From Streptomyces sp. GQFP (GTDB lineage Bacteria > Actinomycetota > Actinomycetes > Streptomycetales > Streptomycetaceae), in NCBI RefSeq assembly GCF_021545335.1, contig NZ_CP089312.1, forward strand, positions 7,006,001 to 7,070,000: 64,000 bases of DNA, read 5' to 3'. This document shows positions 1 to 8,662 of this stretch, in pieces. The position numbers and the translations under genes were made by a program. How positions within the stretch are numbered: the first letter of the stretch is position 1; every line of letters begins with the position of its first letter. Under the pieces are notes generated by a model. The model was not told the origin of the DNA, made no database searches, and saw nothing but the letters and a program-made list of their open reading frames with translations.

Positions 1-586
1 TGTTGCTGCGCCGTTCCAGCTGGCCGGTGAGGGTGACGACGCCGTCCCGCACGCCGGCCTCGACGGTGTGCGGGGCCAGCCACAGGGTTTTCACGAAGAT
101 CCCCTGTTCCACGTCCCGTCGGATCTCGTCGTCGGCGCGCACGAAGACCTGGAGCAGGTCGCGGCGGGTGACGATGCCGACCAGCCGGTCCTCCTCGTCC
201 ACCACGGGCAGCCGTTCGACGCGATGCCGGGTCATGAGCCGGGCGGCCTCGGGGAGTGTGGCGTCGGCGTACACGGTGACGGCGGGCGTCGACATCACTC
301 CGCCGGCCGTGCGCGCACGGCTCTTGGCCGTGGCACGCCGGACGCCGGGGCTCAGCCGACGCAGCCACGCCCAGGTGTGCGGTCCGGCGTGCGGGTCCGG
401 CCGTGACTGCTTCAGCATGAGGTCGGTCTCGGAGATCACGCCGATGACCTTGTCGTCCTCGTCGATCACCGGGAGTCCGCTGATGCCGTGCGCGTCCAGC
501 CTCCGCACGACTTCCTTGAACGGTGTGCCGTAGTCCGCCGTGACAACGCGGCTGACCATGACGGCGCCGACCTTGGTGGCCTTCAT
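1..586 (-). CDS. CBS domain pair protein with C-terminal BON domain (3' end outside window)
   Basis: About 195 codons are visible before the window edge. Two CBS domains (roughly residues 5-60 and 95-150) are separated by a basic linker; the second contains the motif VERLPVVDEEDRLVGIVTRR. The visible C-terminal part (VEAGVRDGVVTLTGQLERR) is the start of a BON domain. CBS pairs bind adenine nucleotides and sense energy state; BON domains are thought to bind lipid or other hydrophobic surfaces. The ATG at 584-586 has an AGGAGG ribosome site 8 nt upstream. A full-length paralogue with the same CBS-CBS-BON order lies at 43582-44307 and shows what is missing here. CBS proteins of this type belong to DosR-type regulons. 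I see only weak box-like sequence upstream, so regulation here is open. Confidence 0.85.
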   Translation of the reverse strand, partial: MKATKVGAVMVSRVVTADYGTPFKEVVRRLDAHGISGLPVIDEDDKVIGVISETDLMLKQSRPDPHAGPHTWAWLRRLSPGVRRATAKSRARTAGGVMSTPAVTVYADATLPEAARLMTRHRVERLPVVDEEDRLVGIVTRRDLLQVFVRADDEIRRDVEQGIFVKTLWLAPHTVEAGVRDGVVTLTGQLERRSN

Positions 587-893
587 GACTGATTCCTCCT
601 GAGCGGTCAGGACCCGCGATCGGCGCAGATACGGGTCGTGGGGACGACCCGGCACGAGCCGCCCCGGATGCCCTGCCTGGTTGGCCGGTGTGCTGTCGGC
701 TCTTGTGCAGGAGCCCGGCCAGTGCGCCTTCATGACGCCCGTCGGACCGTCGTACTGTCCGCCAACAGGGCGTGTACCGGTCCTTCTTGGATGTCGGCCA
801 TCACGCCCCCTTACGGCTCTCAGCTTCAGCGTCCGCCGAGGAGTCCGGGGGACATATGGGCTGAGCGGGTACGACATCGGGCCGAGCGGCCCC
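587..893. other. Intergenic, no gene recognised
   Basis: Between the CBS-BON start and the hydrogenase remnant I find no reading frame with a recognisable product. Open frames here are by-products of high GC. It presumably carries the promoter of the CBS-BON gene; no clear palindromic box was found. Confidence 0.4.
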
Positions 894-1293
894 TCACATC
901 GCGTCCGTCCGCACGGGCAGGGGCTCGCCGATCGCGCCCGTCACCTCTGCCGTGGGCGTGTAGGCGAGACACACCTCGCGGCGTATGCCGCCGAAGCCGA
1001 CGGTGCCCATCCTCATGCCGGAGCCGTCGACCCGTCCGCATGAGCCGTGCGCTGTCCAGGGCGAGCCGGTGGACCCGGCCGGGGTGCGGCGGATCGGCGT
1101 GCCCGGTGTCGGGGAGGGCAGGGCCGGCGCTCTCCCAGAGCGCGAGCAGCTGGCCGGGGTCGCCGTCGCAGGTCTCCGGAGTGGTACCGGCCGGAGGTGA
1201 GGGGGCGTACTTCCGGATACGGTCGATCACGGCCCAGCCCACGCCGTGGCCGTGCCGGAACTCGTTTCCGATCCCGATGGCCACGATCCGGTG
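894..1293 (-). pseudogene. Chimeric remnant: hydrogenase maturation protease start fused to HypC end
   Basis: Read on the minus strand from about 1290, one frame gives IVAIGIGNEFRHGHGVGWAV, the N-terminus of a HyaD/HycI-type [NiFe] hydrogenase maturation protease, and continues through CDGDPGQLLALWE and HPGRVHRLALD. The family's usual metal-binding region (RRDDGVGW) reads RHGHGVGW here. Around 1030-1045 the signal moves to another frame and becomes GTVGFGGIRREVCLAY, the core of the HypC/HupF chaperone, ending at a TGA at 894-896. The HypC N-terminus with its essential Cys2 is missing, as is the second half of the protease. The simplest reading is a deletion joining two adjacent hydrogenase accessory genes. 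It pairs with the broken hydrogenase large-subunit-like gene at 62452-62850. Family recognition is from motifs only. Confidence 0.6.
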
Positions 1294-1383
1294 GGGGCGA
1301 CTGCCGTCTCTTCCATGGCCGCGGTGTCTCCCTCACTGCGGGCTGTGTGATCGCCCTGGGCCCCGGCGGACGCACAACGGCAT

Positions 1384-1417
1384 GAGCCGAACGTCCCCGA
1401 CAGGGACCGAACAGCCC
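1384..1417. promoter_or_regulatory. Tandem DosR/OsdR-like boxes upstream of USP
   Basis: GAGCCGAACGTCCC (1384-1397) and GGGACCGAACAGCCC (1403-1417) are two partly palindromic sites about 20 bp apart, 88 bp before the start codon at 1505. The GGG/CCC arms and spacing resemble the mycobacterial DosR box. Binding is inferred. Confidence 0.55.
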
Positions 1418-1504
1418 CTCGTGTAGCCCGGCAGCCGGTGGGACGGTGAAGGTGAACCCCCGTGCCGCACCACTGGGCACTCTGACGGAAGGCGGTTTGG
1501 AGAG

Positions 1505-2383
1505 ATGGAGCTTCCTCTGGTCCTAGGTGTCGACGGATCGGATGCGAGCCTTCCGGCGGTCGACTGGGCGGTGGACGAGGCGGCCCGGAGGGGTGTTCCG
1601 CTGCGGCTGGTCCACGCCTCCCTCTGGGAGCGCTACGAGGGCGCCCCGCCCTGGCACGGTGTTGAACAGCCGTCCGAAAGGGTGCTGGCGGAACACGTCG
1701 TCGCCTCGGCGGCGGAGCGTGCCGCACGGCGCAACCCGGAGGTGAAGGTGTCCACCGTGATCGTCACGGAGGAACCCGCCGACGCCCTTCTGCGCGAAGG
1801 CAACAACGCCTCCGCCCTGATCACGGGGTCGCGTGGCCGCGGTGAGCTGAAGGGGCTGCTGCTGGGCTCGGTCGGCCTGGCCGTGGCGGCCCGCGCGCAC
1901 TGCCCGGTGATCGTGGTCCGGGGTGACAAGGCGGCCCTGGCCGGCACCCACGAGCGGATCCTGCTCGGCGCCGGGGACCCGGCCACGAGCGGCGAGGCCG
2001 TACGGTTCGCCTTCCACGAGGCCGAGGCACGCGGGTGCACGCTCGATGTCGTACGCGCCTGGCGCTGCCCCGCGTACGAGATCTCCGAGAGTCCTCAGAC
2101 CGTGGTCGAGGAGCTGGAGCGCCACCACGAGGATCAGGCCTCCGCCCTGCTCGACGCGGTGCTCCACGACGCGATGGCCGACCACCCGGGTGTCCGGGTG
2201 CGCCGCGCGACGGTCGAGGGGCTGGCCCGCAAGGTGCTTCTGAGCCGCTCGGCCGCCGCCGACCTCGTGATCATCGGGGCGCGGCGCAGGCAGGGCCACT
2301 TCGGCCTCCAGCTCGGCCTGGTGAGTCATGCGCTGCTGCACCACGCGGACTGCCCGGTGGCGGTCGTGCCGCAGCAGGCGTGA
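1505..2383 (+). CDS. Tandem-domain universal stress protein (292 aa)
   Basis: Two UspA folds in one chain. The first (about residues 1-145) starts with VLGVDGSDAS and ends with GSRGRGELKGLLLGS, the ATP-binding G-2x-G-9x-G-S/T motif. The second (about 150-292) has the weaker GARRRQGHFGLQLG, suggesting it no longer binds nucleotide well. Tandem USPs of about 290 aa are typical of actinomycetes, and several belong to the M. tuberculosis DosR regulon (for example Rv1996, Rv2005c, Rv2623). The ATG at 1505 is preceded by a purine-rich GGAGAG. The gene lies downstream of a tandem box pair and 41 bp ahead of the HAD/GH65 pair, so the three may be co-transcribed. The exact role of the protein is unknown. 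Confidence 0.92.
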   Translation: MELPLVLGVDGSDASLPAVDWAVDEAARRGVPLRLVHASLWERYEGAPPWHGVEQPSERVLAEHVVASAAERAARRNPEVKVSTVIVTEEPADALLREGNNASALITGSRGRGELKGLLLGSVGLAVAARAHCPVIVVRGDKAALAGTHERILLGAGDPATSGEAVRFAFHEAEARGCTLDVVRAWRCPAYEISESPQTVVEELERHHEDQASALLDAVLHDAMADHPGVRVRRATVEGLARKVLLSRSAAADLVIIGARRRQGHFGLQLGLVSHALLHHADCPVAVVPQQA

Positions 2384-2424
2384 GGTCAGGTAGAGCTACT
2401 CGTTCACCTGGGAAAGGAGCGCTC

Positions 2425-3182
2425 GTGACCGTCCAGTCCCGCACCGAGCTCGTCCCCGCACTGCGGGACATCCGGGCCGTCGTCCTCGACACCGACGGGG
2501 TGATCACCGACTCGGCCCGGGTGCACGCCGCCGCGTGGCGGACCGCCTCGACGCCTTCCTGCGCGCACACCCGCCCGAAGACCCCGGCGCGCGGCGCCCG
2601 TTCGACGTACGCGAGGACTATCTGCGGTACGTGGACGGCAAGTCCCGCTTGGACGGAGCCGCCGCCTTCCTCGCCGCCCGCGGCCTCGACACCTCGGCCG
2701 AAACGCTGCGTGCCGTCGCTGCCGAAAAGGAGCGGCTGTTCACCGAGCGGCTGCGACAGCACGGCGTGGACGCCTATCCGGGGACGGTACGGCTGGTGCG
2801 TGCACTGCGCCGGGCGGGGGTACCCGTGGCCGCGGCGTCGGCGTCCCGGCACGCTGGTGAACTCCTCACCCGGGCCGGGGTGCTGGACCTCTTCGACGCT
2901 CTGGTCGACGGCGCCGAGGCGGCCCGGCTGGGGCTGGCGGGCAAGCCGGAGCCCGACTTCTTCCTGGAGGCGGTGCGACGGCTCGGCGTCCCCGCCGGGC
3001 ACGCCGCCGTCGTGGAGGACGCGCTGGCCGGTGTCGAGGCGGGCCGTCGCGGTGCGTTCGCCGTCGTCGTCGGCGTGGACCGGGCCGCCGGTGCGGACAC
3101 CGGGGAGAGACTGCTGCGGCACGGCGCCGACATCGTCGTACGAGACCTGGGTGAGCTGCTCGTGGGAGGGGCACCGCAGTGA
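2425..3182 (+). pseudogene. HAD-superfamily beta-phosphoglucomutase-like gene, frameshifted
   Basis: A GTG at 2425 after GGAAAGGAGC opens a frame with the HAD nucleophile motif VLDTDGVITDS, but the frame is lost near 2540-2550. The rest (AFLRAHPPEDPG, AAASASRHAG, KPEPDFFLEA, VVEDALAGVEAG) continues in another frame to the stop at 3180-3182. One missing base in the stretch around 2545 accounts for it: restoring it gives a normal protein of about 252 aa. HAD motifs I (DxD), II (S/T), III (K) and IV (ED) are all present across the two frames. The product would interconvert beta-glucose-1-phosphate and glucose-6-phosphate, the usual partner of GH65 phosphorylases, and its stop overlaps the GH65 start. 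Either a recent inactivating deletion or a base-calling error; the intact neighbour favours caution. Confidence 0.75.
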
Positions 3183-5575
3183 CGGCAGAGGACGCGGAGA
3201 CGGCAGCGACGGGCTGGAGCTGGGAGTACGACGGCTACGAACCTGTGGACGAGCGCCTCAGGGAATCCCTGTGCACGCTCGGCAACGGCTACTTCGCGAC
3301 CCGCGGCGCGCTGCCCGAATGCGTGGCCGACGACGTGCACTACCCGGGCACCTATGCGGCCGGCTGCTACAACCGGCTCACCTCGGACGTCGCGGGACGC
3401 CGGGTCGAGAACGAGGACATGGTCAACCTCCCGAACTGGCTGTCGCTGCGCTTCCGCCCGGCCGGCGGCGAGTGGCTCACGCCTGACACCGTGACGGTGC
3501 TCGACCACCGTCAGGTGCTGCACCTGGCCTCCGGGCTGCTGGAGCGCCGGACGCGGTACGCGCTGGGGGAAGGGCGGGCGCTGTTCGTGCGGCAGCAGCG
3601 GCTCGTGCACATGGGGGACCCTCATCTGGCGGCCCTGCGCACCGAGTTCACCGCCGAGGGCTTCGCCGACGAGCTGGAGGTCGAGGCGGCGCTCGACGGC
3701 GGCGTCACCAACTCCGGGGTGGCGCGCTACCGGGAGCTGGACGGCCGCCACCTGACCCACGTGCACACCGGCAGCGCCGGGCCCGACACGGTGTGGCTGC
3801 GCTGCCGGACCCGCACTTCGGACATCCGGATCGGCATGGCGGCCCGACTGACCACCGGCACGCCGGTCTCGGACCCGCCCGACGCGACACGTGCCGTCCA
3901 GCGGGTACTCCTGCACCTGACCCCGGGCCGCACGGTCGCCGTCGACAAGACCGTCGCCCTGCACACCTCCCGCGACCCCGCGATCAGCGACCCGCTGGCG
4001 GCCGCTGTCTCCCGGGTGGGCGCGGCCCCCGGCTTCGAAGAACTCCTGGAGGGCCACCTCACGGCCTGGGACCAGCTGTGGCGCCGGGCCGACCTCGACG
4101 TCCCCGGGGAGCCGGGGCGCATCCTGCGGCTGCACCTCTTCCACGTCCTGCAGACCCTCTCCCCGCACACCGCCGACCTGGACGTGGGCGTGCCGGCCCG
4201 GGGACTGCACGGCGAGGCGTACCGGGGGCACGTCTTCTGGGACGAGCTGTTCGTGCTGCCGTACCTCAACCTGCACTTCCCCGAGGTGTCCCGTGCCCTG
4301 CTCACCTACCGTCACCGGCGCTTGGGCGAGGCCCTTGCCGCGGCGCGGGCGGCCGGTCTGCGCGGCGCCATGTATCCGTGGCAGAGCGGCAGCGACGGCC
4401 GGGAGGAGACACAGGAACTGCATCTCAACCCGCGCTCGGGGCGCTGGCTGCCGGACCGCTCCCGACTCCAGCACCACGTCGGTTCGGCGATCGCCTACAA
4501 CGTGTGGCAGTACTGCGAGGCGAGCGGCGACACCGAGTTCCTGCACACCAAGGGCGCCGAGATGCTGCTGCAGATCGCCCGCTTCTGGGCGGACTCGGCC
4601 GTGTACGACGAAGGCCTCGGACGGCACCGCATCCGTGGCGTGGTCGGCCCCGACGAGTACCACGACGCCTACCCGGGCGCGTCCGAACCCGGCCTCGACG
4701 ACAACGCGTACACGAACGTCACCGCCGCCTGGGTGCTGACCCGCGCACTGGAGGTGCTGCGGGGCCTGCCCGAACCCCGCCGCCGCGAACTCCTGGAGCG
4801 CACCGGCCTGGACGGCGGCGAACTCGAACAGTGGGAGGACGTCTCCCGCACCCTCCACGTGCCCTTCCACGCCGGTGTGATCAGCCAGTTCGAGGGCTAC
4901 GGCGACCTCGCCGAACTCGACTGGGAGGGGTACCGGAAGCGGTACGACGACATCCGGCGCCTCGACCGGATCCTGGAGGCGGAGGGCGACACCGTCAACC
5001 GTTACCAGGCGTCCAAGCAGGCCGACGTGCTGATGCTCGGTTACCTCTTCGCGCCGGCCGAACTCCGGGCGCTCTTCGGCCGCTTGGGGTACCGGCTGGA
5101 CGAGGACATCTGGCGGCGCACCGTCGACCACTACCTGGACCGGACCAGCCACGGTTCGACGCTCAGCGGTCTGGTCCACGGCTGGGTCCTGGCCCGGGCC
5201 CGACGCGCGGAGGCGTGGACGTTCTGCCAGGAGGCCCTGCGCGGCGACATCGCCGACCTGCAGGGCGGCACCACGGGGGAGGGCATCCACCTCGGCGCCA
5301 TGGCAGGCACCCTCGACCTCGTGCAACGCGGGCTCACCGGACTGGAGACCCGGAGCGGCGCCCTGTGGCTCGACCCCGTGCCGCTGCCGGAACTGTCCTC
5401 GTACGGGTTCGCCATCCGCTACCACGGCCACTGGGGAGTGCGGCTGCGGCTGGAACGGGAACGGCTGGAGATCGCGGTGCCGTCGTCCGGCCGGGACCCG
5501 ATCGACGTCCGGCTGCCGGACCGCGCGGTGTCCGTCCAGCCGGGGGAGACGTGCCGACTGGTGCTTCCGGACTGA
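3179..5575 (+). CDS. Glycoside hydrolase family 65 protein (798 aa), disaccharide phosphorylase or hydrolase
   Basis: Full-length GH65: an N-terminal beta-sandwich (about 1-270), an (alpha/alpha)6 catalytic barrel (about 310-680) and a small C-terminal beta domain. Recognisable barrel motifs are FWDELFVLPYLNLHFPE, the catalytic-acid segment GVVGPDEYHD (Glu about 493), KQADVLMLGYLF, and RTSHGSTLSGLVHGW, the loop that binds phosphate in phosphorylases. The family splits trehalose, maltose or kojibiose, mostly with phosphate, releasing beta-glucose-1-phosphate. The GTG start at 3179 overlaps the stop of the HAD gene (GTGA), a strong sign of translational coupling and of a shared substrate path. 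M. tuberculosis Rv3401 is a related GH65 protein. Sugar specificity cannot be told from the sequence. It converges on the USP gene at 5579 with only 3 bp between. Confidence 0.9.
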   Translation: MTAEDAETAATGWSWEYDGYEPVDERLRESLCTLGNGYFATRGALPECVADDVHYPGTYAAGCYNRLTSDVAGRRVENEDMVNLPNWLSLRFRPAGGEWLTPDTVTVLDHRQVLHLASGLLERRTRYALGEGRALFVRQQRLVHMGDPHLAALRTEFTAEGFADELEVEAALDGGVTNSGVARYRELDGRHLTHVHTGSAGPDTVWLRCRTRTSDIRIGMAARLTTGTPVSDPPDATRAVQRVLLHLTPGRTVAVDKTVALHTSRDPAISDPLAAAVSRVGAAPGFEELLEGHLTAWDQLWRRADLDVPGEPGRILRLHLFHVLQTLSPHTADLDVGVPARGLHGEAYRGHVFWDELFVLPYLNLHFPEVSRALLTYRHRRLGEALAAARAAGLRGAMYPWQSGSDGREETQELHLNPRSGRWLPDRSRLQHHVGSAIAYNVWQYCEASGDTEFLHTKGAEMLLQIARFWADSAVYDEGLGRHRIRGVVGPDEYHDAYPGASEPGLDDNAYTNVTAAWVLTRALEVLRGLPEPRRRELLERTGLDGGELEQWEDVSRTLHVPFHAGVISQFEGYGDLAELDWEGYRKRYDDIRRLDRILEAEGDTVNRYQASKQADVLMLGYLFAPAELRALFGRLGYRLDEDIWRRTVDHYLDRTSHGSTLSGLVHGWVLARARRAEAWTFCQEALRGDIADLQGGTTGEGIHLGAMAGTLDLVQRGLTGLETRSGALWLDPVPLPELSSYGFAIRYHGHWGVRLRLERERLEIAVPSSGRDPIDVRLPDRAVSVQPGETCRLVLPD

Positions 5576-5578
5576 GCG

Positions 5579-6421
5579 TCACGCAGGGACGACGGCGAGC
5601 GGGCACCTGGTGTGCTGCGCGACGGTGTACGCGACGGGACCGAGTCCGCCGCCGAGCCCCCGCCCCACCACCAGCAGCTCGGCGTTGCCCGAGGTCCGGA
5701 CGAGAGCCCGGGCGGGGTCGAAGAGGACGACGTCCTCCAGGACACGCACGTGCGGGTACTTGTCGCGCCAGGGCCGCAACGCGTCGGCCAGCAGCGACAT
5801 CTCCTGCTCCGCGCGGGCGGCGTGGGCCGCCGGTGCCGAGGACGAACACGGTGTCGGTCCGGTCTCTCCGGCGGAAGGCGGCCCGGCGTGCAGTACGTGC
5901 AGCCGAAGTCCGCGCAGGCGCGCCGTGTCGAAAGCGAAGCCGATGGCGCCGTCGGCCGGGTCGCGGGCGTCGACTGCCAGCGTCACCTTGTCGGGGCGGC
6001 GCCCCGGGCTCGTACAGGTGGGTTCGCCCGGCACCAGGACGACCGGGCAGGCCGCGGCCCCGGCGACGGCCAGTGCCGTCGACCCCAGCGACAGGCCGGC
6101 ACAGCCCCCTTCACCACGCGCACCCAGGACGATCATCTCCGCGTCCCGGCTCTGGAACAGCAGCGCCCGCGCCACCGCACCCGCGAGCCGTACGCTCTCG
6201 ACGCGCAACGCCGGGTGACAGGCCGCGAGTTCGGCCGCCACGCGCGGGGCCACGGCCTCCGGGCGGTACGGCCACAGCTCCGGGGCGTCCTGGCCCTCCA
6301 AGGGCGTCACATGGACCACCCGCAGCGGCAGACCGCGCCACAGTGCCTCGTGCGCCGCCCAGTCGGCTGCGCGGCGGCTGCGCACGGACCGGTCGACACC
6401 GGCCACGACCACTCGCTCCAT
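5579..6421 (-). CDS. Tandem-domain universal stress protein (280 aa)
   Basis: Starts MERVVVAGVDRSVRSRRAAD. The first Usp fold ends with GARGEGGCAGLSLGS (complete nucleotide-binding motif); the second with GRGLGGGLGPVAYT (degenerate). The usual N-terminal GVDGS is GVDRS here, a change near the nucleotide pocket. It is divergent from the USP at 6641, and their shared 219-bp promoter holds two DosR/OsdR-like boxes. Family assignment is safe; the cellular role is not known. Confidence 0.9.
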   Translation of the reverse strand: MERVVVAGVDRSVRSRRAADWAAHEALWRGLPLRVVHVTPLEGQDAPELWPYRPEAVAPRVAAELAACHPALRVESVRLAGAVARALLFQSRDAEMIVLGARGEGGCAGLSLGSTALAVAGAAACPVVLVPGEPTCTSPGRRPDKVTLAVDARDPADGAIGFAFDTARLRGLRLHVLHAGPPSAGETGPTPCSSSAPAAHAARAEQEMSLLADALRPWRDKYPHVRVLEDVVLFDPARALVRTSGNAELLVVGRGLGGGLGPVAYTVAQHTRCPLAVVPA

Positions 6422-6515
6422 GACGGGTCACCTCCCGGGGCGTGGACCGTCGACGCGTCGTGAGCACGGTGGCCCCGAGCGCGCGGGAGAGTCTCTCTCC
6501 CCTTCTCACCGTGGC

Positions 6516-6551
6516 GCGGCGTTCGGCCCCTGGGCATGGGCCGAACGGACC
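6516..6551. promoter_or_regulatory. DosR/OsdR-like box pair between divergent USP genes
   Basis: GCGGCGTTCGGCCC (6516-6529, one good arm) and GGGCCGAACGGACC (6538-6551) start exactly 22 bp apart, two helical turns, as in co-operative DosR-type promoters. The pair lies 90-125 bp from both start codons and could serve both genes. Confidence 0.6.
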
Positions 6552-6640
6552 TCGGGGAGGACCTGGCAGCCTCTCCCCGCGCGGGTGCCACGGCGCGACG
6601 CTGGTACTGCGGAGCGGATCGAACACTGGAGGTGCGCGTC

Positions 6641-7543
6641 ATGTTGTCGCCTGTTGTCGTAGGAGTCGACGGATCGGCCGAGAGCCTGGCCGCCGCCGTG
6701 TGGGCCGCCCGCGAGGCCGCGCGCCGCGAGCGACCGCTGCGCCTGGTGTACGCCTGGAACTGGCACCCCCGCCAGGGGGAAGGCGAGTCGGTGAACGCCG
6801 CGCAGCGGCATCTGGCGCGCCGCGTTCTGCGGCAGGCGGAGAAGCGTGTCCGCGCCGCGTGCCCCGATGTCCGCCTCTACGACGAGCAGGTCGAGGGCCC
6901 GGCGACCGCGGCCATGCTGGCGGCCGGGGAAGGAGCCGACCTGCTGGTGCTGGGATCACGCGGACTCAGCGCCCTCACCGGCCTCCTCGTCGGATCGGTC
7001 GCCCTCGGTGTGGTCGCCAGGGCCATGCGTCCCGTCGTCCTCGTACGGGCCGACGAGAAATCGACGGACGAGGACCTTCCCGCGCACGACGGGACCGCGT
7101 CCACGCGTACCGCCCACCGGGACGTGGTGCTCGGCGTCGATGTCGGTGACTCGTGCGACGACGTCATCGAGTTCGCCTTCCGGGCGGCACAACTGCGCCA
7201 CGCCCGGCTGAGGGCCGTCCACGCCTGGCACGCGCTCTCCGCGCTCGGCCTCGGCCCCGGCGAGGTCGGACTCGTCGGCGACCACCAACGGGCCGACGAG
7301 TGGCTGGGCTTCCTGTCCGCTCTGCTTCAGCCGTGGCGCGACAAGTATCCCGACGTGGAGGTCCTGGAGCAGGTCGTCGAGGGCAGGCCGACGGACGCGC
7401 TTGTCGGGGCCGCGTCCGGAGCGAGCCTTCTTGTCGTCGGGCACCGGCTGACCGAGCGGCTGGTGGGCCCGCGCACCGGACCCGTCACCCACGAGGTGAT
7501 CCACCGCGTCGGCTGCCCGGTGGCCGTCGTACCCCACACATGA
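6641..7543 (+). CDS. Tandem-domain universal stress protein (300 aa)
   Basis: The ATG at 6641 is preferred over upstream in-frame starts because it follows CTGGAGG and opens directly into VVVGVDGSAESL. First domain motif GSRGLSALTGLLVGS (intact); second GHRLTERLVGPRTG (altered). It shares much sequence with the next gene (the phrases LLQPWR.KYP, SCDDV.EFAFRAA and RAVHAWH occur in both), so the two look like a local duplication. Spacing to the next gene is 79 bp, allowing one transcript. Confidence 0.92.
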   Translation: MLSPVVVGVDGSAESLAAAVWAAREAARRERPLRLVYAWNWHPRQGEGESVNAAQRHLARRVLRQAEKRVRAACPDVRLYDEQVEGPATAAMLAAGEGADLLVLGSRGLSALTGLLVGSVALGVVARAMRPVVLVRADEKSTDEDLPAHDGTASTRTAHRDVVLGVDVGDSCDDVIEFAFRAAQLRHARLRAVHAWHALSALGLGPGEVGLVGDHQRADEWLGFLSALLQPWRDKYPDVEVLEQVVEGRPTDALVGAASGASLLVVGHRLTERLVGPRTGPVTHEVIHRVGCPVAVVPHT

Positions 7544-7622
7544 CACCGGAGCCGTGCGGTACGCGCCGCACGGACACCACCGAGACCAGCGAGAGCACAC
7601 GGCAACGAGAGAGGTGACGGTC

Positions 7623-8519
7623 ATGACGAGGCCGGTTGTGGTCGGCCTGGACGGCTCGCGCGAGAGCTTCGCCGCGGCCGACTGGGCGGCCAGGGAAGCC
7701 CTGCGCCGAGGACGCCCGCTCCGTCTGGTGCACGCCTGGGAGGGACTGCCGGACGAGGGGACCGAGGCGACCCTGCCCGAACTGCGGGCACCGCAATACC
7801 ACGCACGCCGTGTGCTGCGCACCGCGCTGGAACGACTGAACGCGCGGTACCCGCAGCTGTACATCGCCGCCGAACAGGTGCGCATGCAGCCCGGTGCCGC
7901 CCTGCTCGCCGAGGCGGAGAACGCCGAGCTCCTGGTCATCGGGAGCCAGGGGCCCAGCGGCGTCGGCGGATACTTCTCGGGTTCCGTCGCGCTGGCCACG
8001 GTGGCCCACGTCGAGCAACCCGTCGCCCTCGTACGGGCCGGCTTCGCCGCGGCGGACGAGCACCTGCCGGACTCCTCCGGAAAGCCGTCCGTCCGTGAGC
8101 CGTACCGTGACGTCGCGGTCGCCGTCGACACCGACGGATCGTGTGACGACGTACTGGAGTTCGCGTTCCGCGCCGCCGATCTGCGCGAGGCACCGCTGCG
8201 GGCCGTGCACGCCTGGCATGTGCCGCTGGGCCACGGCATCCCGGGGGACGAGGAACACGCCCGCCTGAGGGGCGAGGCGGAACGGGAACTCGCGGCCCTG
8301 CTCCAGCCGTGGCGCGAGAAGTACCCATCCGTCCTCGTCCGCGAGGCTCTCTTCGAGGGGCGCCCGGCCCATGTCCTCGTGCGGGCCGCCAACGGGGCGG
8401 GCCTGCTGGTGGTGGGCCGCCGCAGGCGTCGTGCCGCGGTCGGTTCGCGCACCGGTCCGGTCGCCCACGCGCTGATCCACCACGTCGACCGCCCGGTCGT
8501 CCTGGTTCCGCACGACTGA
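7623..8519 (+). CDS. Tandem-domain universal stress protein (298 aa)
   Basis: The ATG at 7623 follows GAGAGGTGACGGTC. The product starts TRPVVVGLDGSRESFAAAD; the first domain carries GSQGPSGVGGYFSGS and the second GRRRRRAAVGSRTG. It is the closest relative within the window of the USP at 6641, and the two probably arose by tandem duplication. Downstream, 143 bp separate it from the nitroreductase homologue, and that gap carries its own box pair, so the latter probably has its own promoter. Confidence 0.92.
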   Translation: MTRPVVVGLDGSRESFAAADWAAREALRRGRPLRLVHAWEGLPDEGTEATLPELRAPQYHARRVLRTALERLNARYPQLYIAAEQVRMQPGAALLAEAENAELLVIGSQGPSGVGGYFSGSVALATVAHVEQPVALVRAGFAAADEHLPDSSGKPSVREPYRDVAVAVDTDGSCDDVLEFAFRAADLREAPLRAVHAWHVPLGHGIPGDEEHARLRGEAERELAALLQPWREKYPSVLVREALFEGRPAHVLVRAANGAGLLVVGRRRRRAAVGSRTGPVAHALIHHVDRPVVLVPHD

Positions 8520-8531
8520 CGGCACGACCCC

Positions 8532-8576
8532 GGACCGGGCGGCCCCCGCCGACAGTCGGGCGGGGCCACCCGGCCT
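8532..8576. promoter_or_regulatory. DosR/OsdR-like boxes upstream of nitroreductase homologue
   Basis: GGACCGGGCGGCCC (8532-8545) and GGGCCACCCGGCCT (8563-8576) both fit the arm-N4-arm pattern and start 31 bp apart (about three turns). They end 86 bp before the ATG at 8663. Confidence 0.55.
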
Positions 8577-8662
8577 TCGTGGGGGTACCTGCGGCCCATG
8601 CTCCGTACCGGAGAAGAGGACAACTATTGAGGCAGGAAGCCAGAGAAAGGGCGGCACCCGCC

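Noticed and set aside
2774..5431. An 885-codon open frame antisense to the GH65 gene
   Set aside because: It mirrors the codon pattern of the GH65 gene, has no recognisable domain, and is expected in DNA of this GC content. Similar long antisense frames over adhE, ppdK, oleate hydratase and the DUF2202 region were rejected for the same reason.
3793..6423. An 876-codon plus-strand frame overlapping GH65 and the USP at 5579
   Set aside because: Arg/Pro/Gly-rich composition without domains; it crosses two real genes on different strands.
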